A stretch of 64,000 bases of DNA. Origin: Taibaiella sp. (GTDB lineage Bacteria; Bacteroidota; Bacteroidia; Chitinophagales; Chitinophagaceae). Shown in pieces: positions 42,596 to 50,392 of the stretch (positions within the stretch are counted from its first letter, which is position 1; the number at the start of each line of letters is the position of its first letter). The notes below the pieces were generated by a model. It searched no databases. It was not told the DNA's origin and was given only the letters and a program-made list of their open reading frames with translations. The DNA is taken from assembly GCA_013815385.1 (NCBI GenBank), contig JACDGL010000007.1:124001-188000 (forward strand). The letters run 5' to 3'. Both the position numbers and the translations under genes were made by a program.

Positions 42596-42817
42596 ATGAG
42601 CCAGGCATTTGTAAAAGAAAGTGAGGAACAGTGGCTGCACGAGGTGGCCCCTACTATGAACGCGCTGATAGTGTACCTGAGCAGGGAAAACAATGGCATA
42701 CGTGTGTACGAAAAGAATAATTACCTGCACCCAAAAACAGGCATACTGGTACATACCATGAGCAACGGCATGAACTATGGGATAGATAAGGATGGCAAAT
42801 GGGAGATCGTTGACTAA
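42596..42817 (+). CDS. Small conserved-type hypothetical protein, 73 aa
   Basis: A short protein with well-ordered composition: SEEQWLHEVAPTMNALIVYL, then GIRVYEKNNYLHPKTGILVH and YGIDKDGKWEIVD. Balanced charge and codon use suggest a real gene. No family recognised, no signal or membrane segment. The stop is 2 bp from the end of the helicase gene on the other strand. Confidence 0.6.
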   Translation: MSQAFVKESEEQWLHEVAPTMNALIVYLSRENNGIRVYEKNNYLHPKTGILVHTMSNGMNYGIDKDGKWEIVD

Positions 42818-42819
42818 CC

Positions 42820-44142
42820 CTATTTAGCTACATCTATCTTTACTTTCTTACCCTTTATTTTTTCGGTCTTTATCAGTTGCAGGGTATGGGTGGCTTTTAC
42901 TTTGCGTATAGCTACAAATGAGAAGAAGTCCTTTACATCTATAAGGCCTATATCTTCCTTCTTCAGCTCGCCCTTGTGCGAGAGAAAGCCCACTATATCT
43001 ACTTTATTTACCTTATCCTTTTTACCGGCAGCAATGAATAAGGTTGTCCACTTTGGCTTTTCGGGGATAATTGATTCTTCAGGCAGCTCTATTTCTTGCA
43101 CTTCCTCGGTGATGTAGGGTGGCAAATGCTCTTCGGGAGATAATATAAGTATAGCAGTACCGCTTGCATCCATTCGGGCAGTACGCCCATTGCGGTGGGT
43201 AAAGGAATCTTCGGTAAGCGGCAGATGGTAATGTACTATGTAGCGAATGTTGGGTATATCCAGTCCGCGGGCAGCAAGGTCGGTGGTGACAAGGACATTT
43301 ACCGTACCATTCCTGAATTTACAAAGGGCACTATCGCGCTCCTGTTGCTCCATGCCACCATGATAAAATTCATTGAGGATACTCTTTTTGGTAAGGTCTT
43401 CACTGGTGCGCTCTACCGACTCGCGGTGGTTGCAGAAGATAATGGTAGACCTATTGCCAAGATAGCACACCAGGCGGAAAAGCGTTTCCAGCTTGTCCTT
43501 ATCGGGCGAGGCAACTATTTTTATTGCAAGCTGGTTTTCCTCTGTTCCGGAAATATAATTGAGCTTTAGCGGGGCTGTAAGGCCAATGTAATCGGGTAAC
43601 TCAGGCGCATCGGTAGCCGAGGTAAGTATACGCTTGGTAAGTGCAGGCAAAGACTTAATGATAAACTCCACCTCTTCATGAAAACCAAGCTCCAGCGATT
43701 TATCAAACTCATCGAGCACTAATGTTTTAATAGCACCTACTGTTATATTGCCGCGGCGTATATGGTCAGAAAGCCTGCCGGGCGTGCCTACTATCACGGC
43801 GGGTGGCTGTATCAGGTTATTCTCCTCAATTTCCCTTTTATGGCCGCCGTAGCAGCTGCTTATCTTAAGGCCGGTGCCCATTTGCCTGAATACCTGCTCT
43901 ATCTGCTGTGCCAGCTCGCGCGATGGCACTACTATCAGCGCCTGCGTTTCTTTATTGGCGGCATCCAGCAGTTGCAGCACAGGCAGCAGGAAAGCCAGTG
44001 TTTTGCCGGAGCCGGTATCGGACAGCAATATCACATCCCCATTGCTTTCATTTGCCTCTACAGAGGCGATCTGCATAGCATTCAGGGCATCAATATTAAG
44101 GTTAGCAAGTATATTATCGAGCGAGTAGTTTTTGTTCTGCAT
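42820..44142 (-). CDS. DEAD-box RNA helicase (DEFD variant) with DbpA-like RNA-binding domain
   Basis: ATP-dependent RNA helicase of 440 residues. Motifs: Q-motif (ALNAMQIASVEA), I (SDTGSGKT, 41-48), II (LDEFD), III (SAT), IV-VI through ATDLAARGLDIP and HRNGRTARMD. Motif II is DEFD rather than DEAD. Residues 365-440 form a DbpA-type RNA recognition domain (TTLFIAAGKKDKVNKVDIVG), which in DbpA targets 23S rRNA helix 92. Ribosome assembly is therefore the probable role. I start at MQNKNYSLDN; 53 further upstream codons are open but not family-like. Confidence 0.88.
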   Translation of the reverse strand: MQNKNYSLDNILANLNIDALNAMQIASVEANESNGDVILLSDTGSGKTLAFLLPVLQLLDAANKETQALIVVPSRELAQQIEQVFRQMGTGLKISSCYGGHKREIEENNLIQPPAVIVGTPGRLSDHIRRGNITVGAIKTLVLDEFDKSLELGFHEEVEFIIKSLPALTKRILTSATDAPELPDYIGLTAPLKLNYISGTEENQLAIKIVASPDKDKLETLFRLVCYLGNRSTIIFCNHRESVERTSEDLTKKSILNEFYHGGMEQQERDSALCKFRNGTVNVLVTTDLAARGLDIPNIRYIVHYHLPLTEDSFTHRNGRTARMDASGTAILILSPEEHLPPYITEEVQEIELPEESIIPEKPKWTTLFIAAGKKDKVNKVDIVGFLSHKGELKKEDIGLIDVKDFFSFVAIRKVKATHTLQLIKTEKIKGKKVKIDVAK

Positions 44143-44266
44143 TGCTGCAAAAGTAGGCTTTGGGAATTTAATAGGTATTTGCCTGCAAAACAGGGCGAGT
44201 AACAGGAAATATATTGAACAGATTAACACTATAGGTAAAGGGACCAAAAGAGAAAGGGTTCCAGTT

Positions 44267-44338
44267 GTCTGAAACCCTTTTGTTATTCTGTGGAAGCACA
44301 CGGGTTCGAACCGCGGACCCTCTGCTTGTAAGGCAGAT
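44267..44338. other. Left attachment-site-like repeat (3' part of tRNA-Val)
   Basis: A 72-bp stretch identical to 62112-62183. It contains the 3' 48 bp of tRNA-Val (half the anticodon arm, variable loop, T arm, acceptor strand) and 24 bp of downstream sequence. The match ends abruptly at 44338, within the anticodon stem, so this is a fragment and not a tRNA gene. It is best read as one end (attL or attR) of an element integrated in the tRNA gene. Confidence 0.85.
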
Positions 44339-44476
44339 TTTTAATGGATTATCCTGTATCATTGTGTACTCAAAACCATTACCTATAAGCACATACGGGA
44401 TTTAATTAGATCATACCGAGGCATTTAAAATCATATTTTATGTGCAAATTATGTGCAAACCTTATTACCTTTAATC

Positions 44477-44563
44477 ATGAATACAAGTATTGGAATTTCG
44501 TTAGACATGCGCCGAAAGAAAAAGGATGGGACGTTTCCTCTTGTTTTACGTATTGGTCATTGA
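44477..44563 (+). pseudogene. Truncated tyrosine recombinase (integrase) N-terminus
   Basis: Reads MNTSIGISLDMRRKKKDGTF then PLVLRIGH followed by TGA. This is the start of the arm-binding domain common in Bacteroidota integrases. After the TGA the frame continues IESITIYVLEGKRA for a few codons, then decays. No catalytic domain remains. It lies 139 bp inside the left repeat, where an integrase gene is expected for a tRNA-integrated element. Confidence 0.75.
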
Positions 44564-45147
44564 ATTGAATCGATTACTATTTATGTATTAGAAGGTAAAA
44601 GAGCCTTCAGCCACCTAGCAAAAAGTGATTGAAACATTTCGTTTTAATCACTGTGCCGCGAGACTCCTGCGAGAGCGAACGAGGTGCTGTATTGATAAGC
44701 CTGTCAGGGCGCAATACAGCAACCTCCTTAGGCAAGTGTATGGCGTGTGTTTTTGGCATTTCAAAAACTATGACAAACAACGCGCCGAGTGAGCAGCGCA
44801 GGCGAGCACAAACGAGACAGCCGATGGACTGTAAAATGAGTAAATGAATGAAGCGAATACTTGTTGCAAAATGAAATGCACTTATTTTACAGGACAGAAA
44901 AGGCTGTAATGAAACTGACGAATGAAATGCAGAAAATGTGCCAAGCCGCAAAGCGTCCGCAGGACAAATATCTCTTGCACTTTCCTCTGACTATTTTATA
45001 GCGCAAGGGATGTTTGGGTTGGCGCATCTTTCTGCTGAATGAGGAAGTTGAATGCCTATTTACCTTTTACCTAAGGCTGGAACGTAAAGTCACAAAGAAT
45101 TTTGCTTTTTATCAATCACCATACATGGAACAAATATATTGATATAA
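44564..45147. other. Decayed mobile-element DNA with a hairpin
   Basis: No convincing gene. Its base composition is higher in GC than the following island genes. A hairpin with 14-15 bp arms (GAGGTGCTGTATTG with CAATACAGCAACCTC, one bulge) lies at 44690-44734. It could be a transfer origin or recombination site of the lost element; this is a guess from structure. Confidence 0.45.
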
Positions 45148-46101
45148 TTATTCTACAACAGGCGTAATTTTGACAAACGAAGAGTAATGGAATTTGGCCT
45201 TTGGACGAATAGATAACTGAGCTGGGTAATAAAATGCCACCATATTTAATAACATCATTATTGCTGCAAAATAAGGTAGCTGGAGAAACAATGCAATCCC
45301 TAAGTGCATACTGCAAGTCAGGTACAGCCACAGCTTTTTTGTCTTATTATAATTAATGAAAAATACATAAAGCACTTCAATAACTACAGTAGCAATACCC
45401 GACACAACATAAACCATATGTGGCACATGCAAAAAAAACGCAGCAACATTGGGACGGTTCACGGCTTTGTATACTGACACACCATTCCACCAATTTATAC
45501 CCGCTGCTTTAGAAACACCACTCACAAGGTATACTATACATAAATGTATTTGTAGCGCCCTTATATAAGGAGTATGATTTACAGGTTTATATTTAAACAA
45601 CAATTTGTCCAGAGAGAATTCTCTGCCAACAGGAAAAATGATACAATAAAAAAGCAGCATAGTGATAAAATAATCTACACCATAGGTAAACAGGAAACCG
45701 CTATTCACAAAAGCCAGATGTAATAGCCAGCATAGTATAGCGCTAGTCCGCGTGAACAAACCTGCAACAAAAAATAAAAGGCAACCTATATATATACTGC
45801 CCAATAAGTGAAGCGATGCAATCTCATCCATTTTAAAATGAACCATTAATAGATTTACTATCTTATCAGACGATATAAGATTTACCGCCAACTGCACATT
45901 TGCTATATCCTGCTTTACAATACCATTTTTACTCAGCAACCCCATTAAGTCAGGGAACAAGTGTATAAATTGCAGGCACATGATCATACCCAAGCCTATT
46001 CTCAATACAAACAATGGAGAAGCCAAACACGTTGCTGCAAAAAAGTATTGGCAAACAGCAGCGTTAAATTTTCGAAATATATTCTTTACTTGAGAATACA
46101 T
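45148..46101 (-). CDS. HTTM (SdpB-like) membrane protein, module A
   Basis: A 317-residue polytopic protein with seven or eight helices, of the HTTM/SdpB family, related in fold to vitamin K-dependent gamma-carboxylase. Hallmarks: FVLRIGLGMIMCLQFIHLFP, FVAGLFTRTSAILCW, and ALQIHLCIVYLVSGVSKAAG then INWWNGVSVY. In Bacillus subtilis SdpB works with SdpA to mature the SDP toxin from SdpC. It has a clear paralogue at 52610-53551 (same HLCI-Y--SG, NWWNG and HL-IALF motifs). Its start overlaps the end of the SdpA-like gene by 38 bp, so translation is coupled. Confidence 0.78.
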   Translation of the reverse strand: MYSQVKNIFRKFNAAVCQYFFAATCLASPLFVLRIGLGMIMCLQFIHLFPDLMGLLSKNGIVKQDIANVQLAVNLISSDKIVNLLMVHFKMDEIASLHLLGSIYIGCLLFFVAGLFTRTSAILCWLLHLAFVNSGFLFTYGVDYFITMLLFYCIIFPVGREFSLDKLLFKYKPVNHTPYIRALQIHLCIVYLVSGVSKAAGINWWNGVSVYKAVNRPNVAAFFLHVPHMVYVVSGIATVVIEVLYVFFINYNKTKKLWLYLTCSMHLGIALFLQLPYFAAIMMLLNMVAFYYPAQLSIRPKAKFHYSSFVKITPVVE

Positions 46102-46642
46102 AATGGCCTAATTTTAAATAGTGAGGGTGGATATTTGCTTTTACTTTTTTAACAGGCAAATCATAGATCAACAAATCCGCAACGACATTTTTGCATCTCG
46201 GGTCCTTATCCATGGTCCAGATAACGATCGACTTAAGGATTAGGTTCATATACCTGTTATACACAGAATCATGATTATCAATTTTATTTAAAAAAATGTC
46301 AAGTGCTTTATTATAACGTATATTGGCATCTTTAGAATAAAATTTCGGAGGTTCAATAGCTATTACATTACCCTTATCATCTATTTTTGTTAGCATCAAT
46401 ACCACCTGGCTTGAAACATTGGGGGCATAAAACCCATACCCCATACCGGTGCCTGTATATTGTGAATAAAAAGTAAATACGCCCGAAAGAAAAGGGATAT
46501 TATTCAATACGTTTAATGCACGTCCATTACTCTTATTATTATATAAATATTTAGTAATTACATGCTCTTCTATAATAATGTTATTATAAATAATAACAGA
46601 AAAATGGATTAATATAAACGCGAGAAAAAATATTCTTTTCAT
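46064..46642 (-). CDS. SdpA-like membrane protein, module A
   Basis: A 192-residue protein with one N-terminal membrane helix (IFFLAFILIHFSVIIYNN) and the rest presumably periplasmic. The segment FYSQYTGTGMGYGFYAPNV corresponds to YARYTGADCGYGFFAPNV in the module B protein. This aromatic GYGF/Y-AP-V patch is comparable to the GWxFF segment of SdpA proteins, so I call it SdpA-like; that comparison is from memory. It follows the exported protein and precedes the HTTM gene. Likely partner of the HTTM protein in processing or export. Confidence 0.6.
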   Translation of the reverse strand: MKRIFFLAFILIHFSVIIYNNIIIEEHVITKYLYNNKSNGRALNVLNNIPFLSGVFTFYSQYTGTGMGYGFYAPNVSSQVVLMLTKIDDKGNVIAIEPPKFYSKDANIRYNKALDIFLNKIDNHDSVYNRYMNLILKSIVIWTMDKDPRCKNVVADLLIYDLPVKKVKANIHPHYLKLGHYVFSSKEYISKI

Positions 46643-46683
46643 AACACAAGTTTTAATTGAGAAACTAAGGCTTGGTTATGTTA

Positions 46684-47124
46684 CTATTCGTATTTAGCAA
46701 GGATAGGCGCAAGGCTCGCTGCAATATCAGAACTAACAGTAGAATTTTGAATTGTAGCAGACACTACTTCATCAGCACCTATAGTACCCACAAATGATAC
46801 GTAGCCGGAAAAAGAATTGGCATTAGACAAGTCAGACCCATAATCAACATCCAACTTCGACAAACCTGTTGCGCTGGCGGCATTATAAATAGTCTTTAGA
46901 TTACTGGCATTTTGGTACACCAGATATCCTGCGTTCGTGCCATGGCTCGTCAATATATCCAGGATAGCGGTACGGTCTGCACTCGATATATTTGCTGTGC
47001 TCGGAATGATCGCAGTTCCGTCAGCAAGGTATATGACCTTACTGGCAGTTGGAGGTGCTGGTGCAAATGACCATAGAGTAATACATAAGATCACAAATAG
47101 TGGGGTAAAAATTACTTTTTTCAT
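46684..47124 (-). CDS. Exported small protein, candidate toxin or signal precursor A
   Basis: A 146-residue protein. The signal peptide MKKVIFTPLFVILCITLWS is followed by FAPAP, the same pentamer as in module B. The mature region is neutral to acidic, rich in Ser, Ala, Thr and Ile, and has no cysteine. The end, SLAPILAKYE, recalls the end of precursor B (YLAILEKYSNPQ). The gene is first in module A, followed after 41 bp by the SdpA-like gene. By position and size it is the counterpart of SdpC; processing is not known. Confidence 0.6.
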   Translation of the reverse strand: MKKVIFTPLFVILCITLWSFAPAPPTASKVIYLADGTAIIPSTANISSADRTAILDILTSHGTNAGYLVYQNASNLKTIYNAASATGLSKLDVDYGSDLSNANSFSGYVSFVGTIGADEVVSATIQNSTVSSDIAASLAPILAKYE

Positions 47125-47319
47125 CTTCAGTGGTTTTTAAAAGTGAGAATTAGTTTCATTTAATTCATGTTTGTCTATCCATGTAATGTCTGGATAATTC
47201 AACAATATGTTATTAGTGTAGGGCACGCTGTTTTATGCTTGTACCAATACCCCCTTTATTGCAAGAATTTAAAGACGAGAAATGAATATTAGTTCTATAA
47301 TATTGTCCCATACTATTAT

Positions 47320-47712
47320 TTAGTTTAAATCAAATGTGACTATATATCTGGTTTTTTCATATACAGCAGGGTACTTACCCGCTTTAATCACTAAAGGTTT
47401 ATGGCTACCTAGTAATTGGCTGATGTCTTCAGGAAAACTAAATGATTCATCCTGGGAAAAAACGCCCACCATCAAATCAGAAAGTAATGCCTCTGGCATA
47501 TTGCGCACCTCGCTATCTGGAATAGACAGCTTCAATACTGATTTGTCCTGCAAAAATTCCCACGAACCTACTATAGCCTCTATCGGTGGCGCTTTAGTTT
47601 TATTTGTCGAATCAACCTCACCCATATAAGGTCCATATAAGGTGGCTTGTACCATGGCAGGCGAGCCCATAGTGAGTAAGATGCAAACGATGAAAGTAAA
47701 TGTAATTTTCAT
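47320..47712 (-). CDS. Small secreted protein, 130 aa
   Basis: A signal peptide (MKITFTFIVCILLTMGSPAMVQA) and a 107-residue mature domain with GSWEFLQDKSVLKLSIP, SHKPLVIKAGKYPAVYEK and a C-terminal beta strand IVTFDLN. No family recognised. It lies upstream of precursor A on the same strand with a 195-bp gap, so it may have its own promoter. A role as immunity or accessory factor is possible only by position. Confidence 0.55.
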   Translation of the reverse strand: MKITFTFIVCILLTMGSPAMVQATLYGPYMGEVDSTNKTKAPPIEAIVGSWEFLQDKSVLKLSIPDSEVRNMPEALLSDLMVGVFSQDESFSFPEDISQLLGSHKPLVIKAGKYPAVYEKTRYIVTFDLN

Positions 47713-47749
47713 AAATAAATTTTTATTTCTTGAAAATGGGGAGTATTAA

Positions 47750-48289
47750 TTAAAAGTGGTTATTGATATAAAATCCTATTGAAATTTGGTTTGCTAAGTA
47801 AAAATATTTTTGTATTCTGTTATCATAATTTGCCTGCACTCTCCACGTTAACCTCATGTGTTTAAGAAAAATAAAATGAAACGCATTATTCAGACTTACG
47901 GTCCAGCGCTTTGTACTTCCTAAAGAATCCTTGTCAGCAAATACTACCCCGTTTAACTCCCAACCAACGTTTTTTTTGTATACAGCTACAGGCGGTGCAT
48001 TTACTTGAAAATTAATACCATAGTCATCAATTTTATGATCGCCATGTTTTATACCATATAGCTTTTTCGCCTTGCGTTCAGTAAAGATCTCCTCATTCTT
48101 TATCTTAGTAGTTTTTCCCCCTACCACACCAAGATCAACCGTACAGCTCTTATAGAGCCCAAGAGGTTTTTCACCCTTTTCGATTTTATTATACTGGCTT
48201 TGACTAATCCCCAGCTTTGACGCCATATACTCTTGTGTGCGACGGCGTTCAGAGCGGAGTTCTCGTAAAACAGTTGTAATGTTTTTCAT
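47750..48289 (-). CDS. XRE-type helix-turn-helix joined to an unrelated C-terminal part
   Basis: Residues 1-42 are an XRE/Cro HTH (VLRELRSERRRTQEYMASKL, GISQSQYNKIEKGEK). From about residue 44 the sequence changes to a beta-rich segment ending LANQISIGFYINNHF, which looks more like the end of an outer-membrane beta-barrel than a regulator. No signal peptide is present. A gene fusion by internal deletion would explain it; a real two-domain regulator cannot be excluded. Start region is divergent from the histidine kinase gene, 223 bp away. Confidence 0.55.
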   Translation of the reverse strand: MKNITTVLRELRSERRRTQEYMASKLGISQSQYNKIEKGEKPLGLYKSCTVDLGVVGGKTTKIKNEEIFTERKAKKLYGIKHGDHKIDDYGINFQVNAPPVAVYKKNVGWELNGVVFADKDSLGSTKRWTVSLNNAFHFIFLKHMRLTWRVQANYDNRIQKYFYLANQISIGFYINNHF

Positions 48290-48461
48290 AATAATTAGTT
48301 TTTTTGATTGATAAATATTCTATTACATATTCCCTTTCAAATTCTTAAGTAAAGAAAAACATATAAAAAAATGTTGGCAATTTTATTAGACGTAATAGAT
48401 ATAAACATCGACATACACCATAAGTAGAATCCGGGAGTATGTTCGTCTAAGATTATCGTAA

Positions 48462-48485
48462 TTTGGTCGATATTAATTGACCAAA
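48462..48485. promoter_or_regulatory. Inverted repeat upstream of the LytS gene, candidate operator
   Basis: TTTGGTC and GACCAAA, 7-bp perfect arms 10 bp apart, centred about 40 bp before the kinase start and inside the divergent spacer with the XRE gene. It could bind the XRE protein or the LytTR regulator. Confidence 0.45.
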
Positions 48486-48512
48486 AACAGTAAATACAGC
48501 ATATTGCCTGTT

Positions 48513-49604
48513 ATGCAAATAAATACAAAACTGAAAGACATCTCCACGCTGCTTGCCAGTAGGCTGGTACGAAATATAATCTTCTGGGTGTATGCAATAT
48601 ACCAGGTACTGCGCCAAAAAAGCATCGGCTACAGTTATTCCTCAGGGATATATTATCTCCTCATTTTTATCACAATATCATGGCTTGCCACCTTCTCATA
48701 TATAAACAACCTCATACTACTCCCCAAGTATCTCTTTAAGAATAAAAAAAATAGTTATGCCATCTGCATCATTTGCCTTACCATTTTTTTTGCAAGTATC
48801 CATGCCGTATTTCTAAAAACCATACTATTATATTATCCACAGATAAAAATATTCCAGATCAGCTATATCACTTCACCCCTTTCGTCTAAGTGGTCAGCAC
48901 TAGAGATATTAAAAGACATACTGCAATTTACCATCATATACTCATTTTGGGCACTCATCTTTACTATGGCGGGTTACATGTCTCATTACAATAAACAAGA
49001 GAAGATCATCAAAGAGGCCGAAAAAAAACAGATCGAAACAGAGTTGAATTTCTTAAAAAGCCAGATCAATCCGCACTTCCTATTTAATAATCTGAATAAT
49101 ATATATGCACTCGCAGTAAAAAACTCTGAAAAGACACCCGAAATAATTTTAAAACTCGCATCCTTACTTAGATATCTATTATACGAATCAAATGTCAAAG
49201 TCATTTCATTCGAAAAAGAAAAAGAGATCATGCAAGCTTATATAGATCTGGAATTATTAAGATTAAATTCCGTTGAAAATTTGAATTTTTCAATATTCGC
49301 CGATAAGGCATACAATTTACCGCCATTGCTTTGGCTCCCCATACTTGAAAACATCTTTAAACATGGGATGCGCTTTATATCAAACCAGTATTATGTTGAT
49401 TACCGGTTCACTATCTGCGACAACATCATATCCATCTATTCAAAGAATTATTTTAAAGAATTAAATAGCAATAATAAAGCAATAGGAGGCATTGGCCTCA
49501 CAAATCTCAACAAAAGATTAGAGCTACTTTATCCCGACAATTATACAGCGAACAAAAACATTAAGGATAATTACTATATTGTGGAGGTAAAAATCCAGCT
49601 ATAG
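48513..49604 (+). CDS. LytS/YehU-type sensor histidine kinase
   Basis: A 363-residue kinase. Four membrane helices fill residues 20-155 (for example IIFWVYAIYQVL, GIYYLLIFITISWLATF). There is no extracellular sensor domain beyond the loops. A short coiled coil leads to the His_kinase domain: LKSQINPHFLFNNLNNIYAL with the phospho-accepting His188, N-box WLPILENIFKHG, and GGIGLTNLNKRL. I start at the ATG of MQINTKLKD; a TTG 12 codons upstream is open. It lies 5 bp from the response regulator gene and probably senses a membrane signal or peptide. Confidence 0.88.
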   Translation: MQINTKLKDISTLLASRLVRNIIFWVYAIYQVLRQKSIGYSYSSGIYYLLIFITISWLATFSYINNLILLPKYLFKNKKNSYAICIICLTIFFASIHAVFLKTILLYYPQIKIFQISYITSPLSSKWSALEILKDILQFTIIYSFWALIFTMAGYMSHYNKQEKIIKEAEKKQIETELNFLKSQINPHFLFNNLNNIYALAVKNSEKTPEIILKLASLLRYLLYESNVKVISFEKEKEIMQAYIDLELLRLNSVENLNFSIFADKAYNLPPLLWLPILENIFKHGMRFISNQYYVDYRFTICDNIISIYSKNYFKELNSNNKAIGGIGLTNLNKRLELLYPDNYTANKNIKDNYYIVEVKIQL

Positions 49605-49609
49605 TAGCT

Positions 49610-50356
49610 ATGCAAACTACCAAAATATTAATCGTTGATGATGAACCATTGGCGCAGGAACTACTGGAGAGTTATATACTTAAAATTTCCGGCCTAGAAA
49701 TAGTTGCAAAATGCAAAGACGCACTCGAAGCATTTGGAGTGCTTAGCAGAAACACGGTAGATATAATGCTGCTAGATATTAATATGCCCGAAATAAATGG
49801 CATAGATTTTTTAAAAACAATAAAAAACCCACCCTACGTCATTTTTGCCACTGCGTATTCCGAATATGCTGTAGAAAGCTATGAATACAATGCAATGGAT
49901 TACCTGTTAAAACCCATATCATTCGAACGATTTTTAAAAGCCATCAATAAATCACAACAAATCATTCAAGCATCAAAAAAAGAATTATTAATAACTAATG
50001 CCCGCAGCTCACATGATGGAATAACACTAGGTGAAAATATAATGTTTGTAAAATCAGACGGTATACTTATTAAAATTGATCTCACGAATTTATGGTTCGT
50101 AGAGGGGCTTAAAGACTATATCCAATTGTGGACTGATACCGGAAAAGTCATTGTCCATAGCACTATGAAAAATATAGAAGACCATTTCTCCCACATACCT
50201 TATTTAATACGTGTACATAAATCATATATAGTCAACATAAAATTTATCTCAACGGTGGATGGGAATATCATCAGGATAAAGGGACAAATGATTACCATTG
50301 GTAATACCTACAAAGATGATATTCAAAAAATGTTTGACAACAACAAATTATTATGA
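49610..50356 (+). CDS. LytTR-family response regulator
   Basis: A 248-residue regulator. Receiver domain: LIVDDEPLAQELLESYI and MLLDINMPEINGIDFLK with phospho-acceptor Asp56, then FATAYSEYAVESYEYNAMDY and LLKPISFERFLKA. The LytTR DNA-binding domain starts near residue 145 (IMFVKSDGILIKIDL) and contains STMKNIEDHF and IRVHKSYIVN. It is co-transcribed with the kinase. Regulators of this class often control bacteriocin and peptide-signal genes in other phyla, fitting its place between the two Sdp-like modules. Confidence 0.92.
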   Translation: MQTTKILIVDDEPLAQELLESYILKISGLEIVAKCKDALEAFGVLSRNTVDIMLLDINMPEINGIDFLKTIKNPPYVIFATAYSEYAVESYEYNAMDYLLKPISFERFLKAINKSQQIIQASKKELLITNARSSHDGITLGENIMFVKSDGILIKIDLTNLWFVEGLKDYIQLWTDTGKVIVHSTMKNIEDHFSHIPYLIRVHKSYIVNIKFISTVDGNIIRIKGQMITIGNTYKDDIQKMFDNNKLL

Positions 50357-50392
50357 AATATAACTAGATACCCGAAGTAACAATTAACGAAC

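Noticed and set aside
44291-44338. A second tRNA-Val gene
   Set aside because: Only the 3' 48 bp are present; D arm and 5' acceptor strand are missing, so it cannot fold as a tRNA.
44607-44951. Overlapping frames on both strands in the decayed element
   Set aside because: No start context, no motif, and they cover the hairpin; more likely chance in higher-GC remnant DNA.
45148-46101. Vitamin K-dependent gamma-carboxylase activity for the HTTM proteins
   Set aside because: They share the membrane fold, but the long luminal domain of true carboxylases is absent at 313-317 residues; SdpB-like is the better fit.
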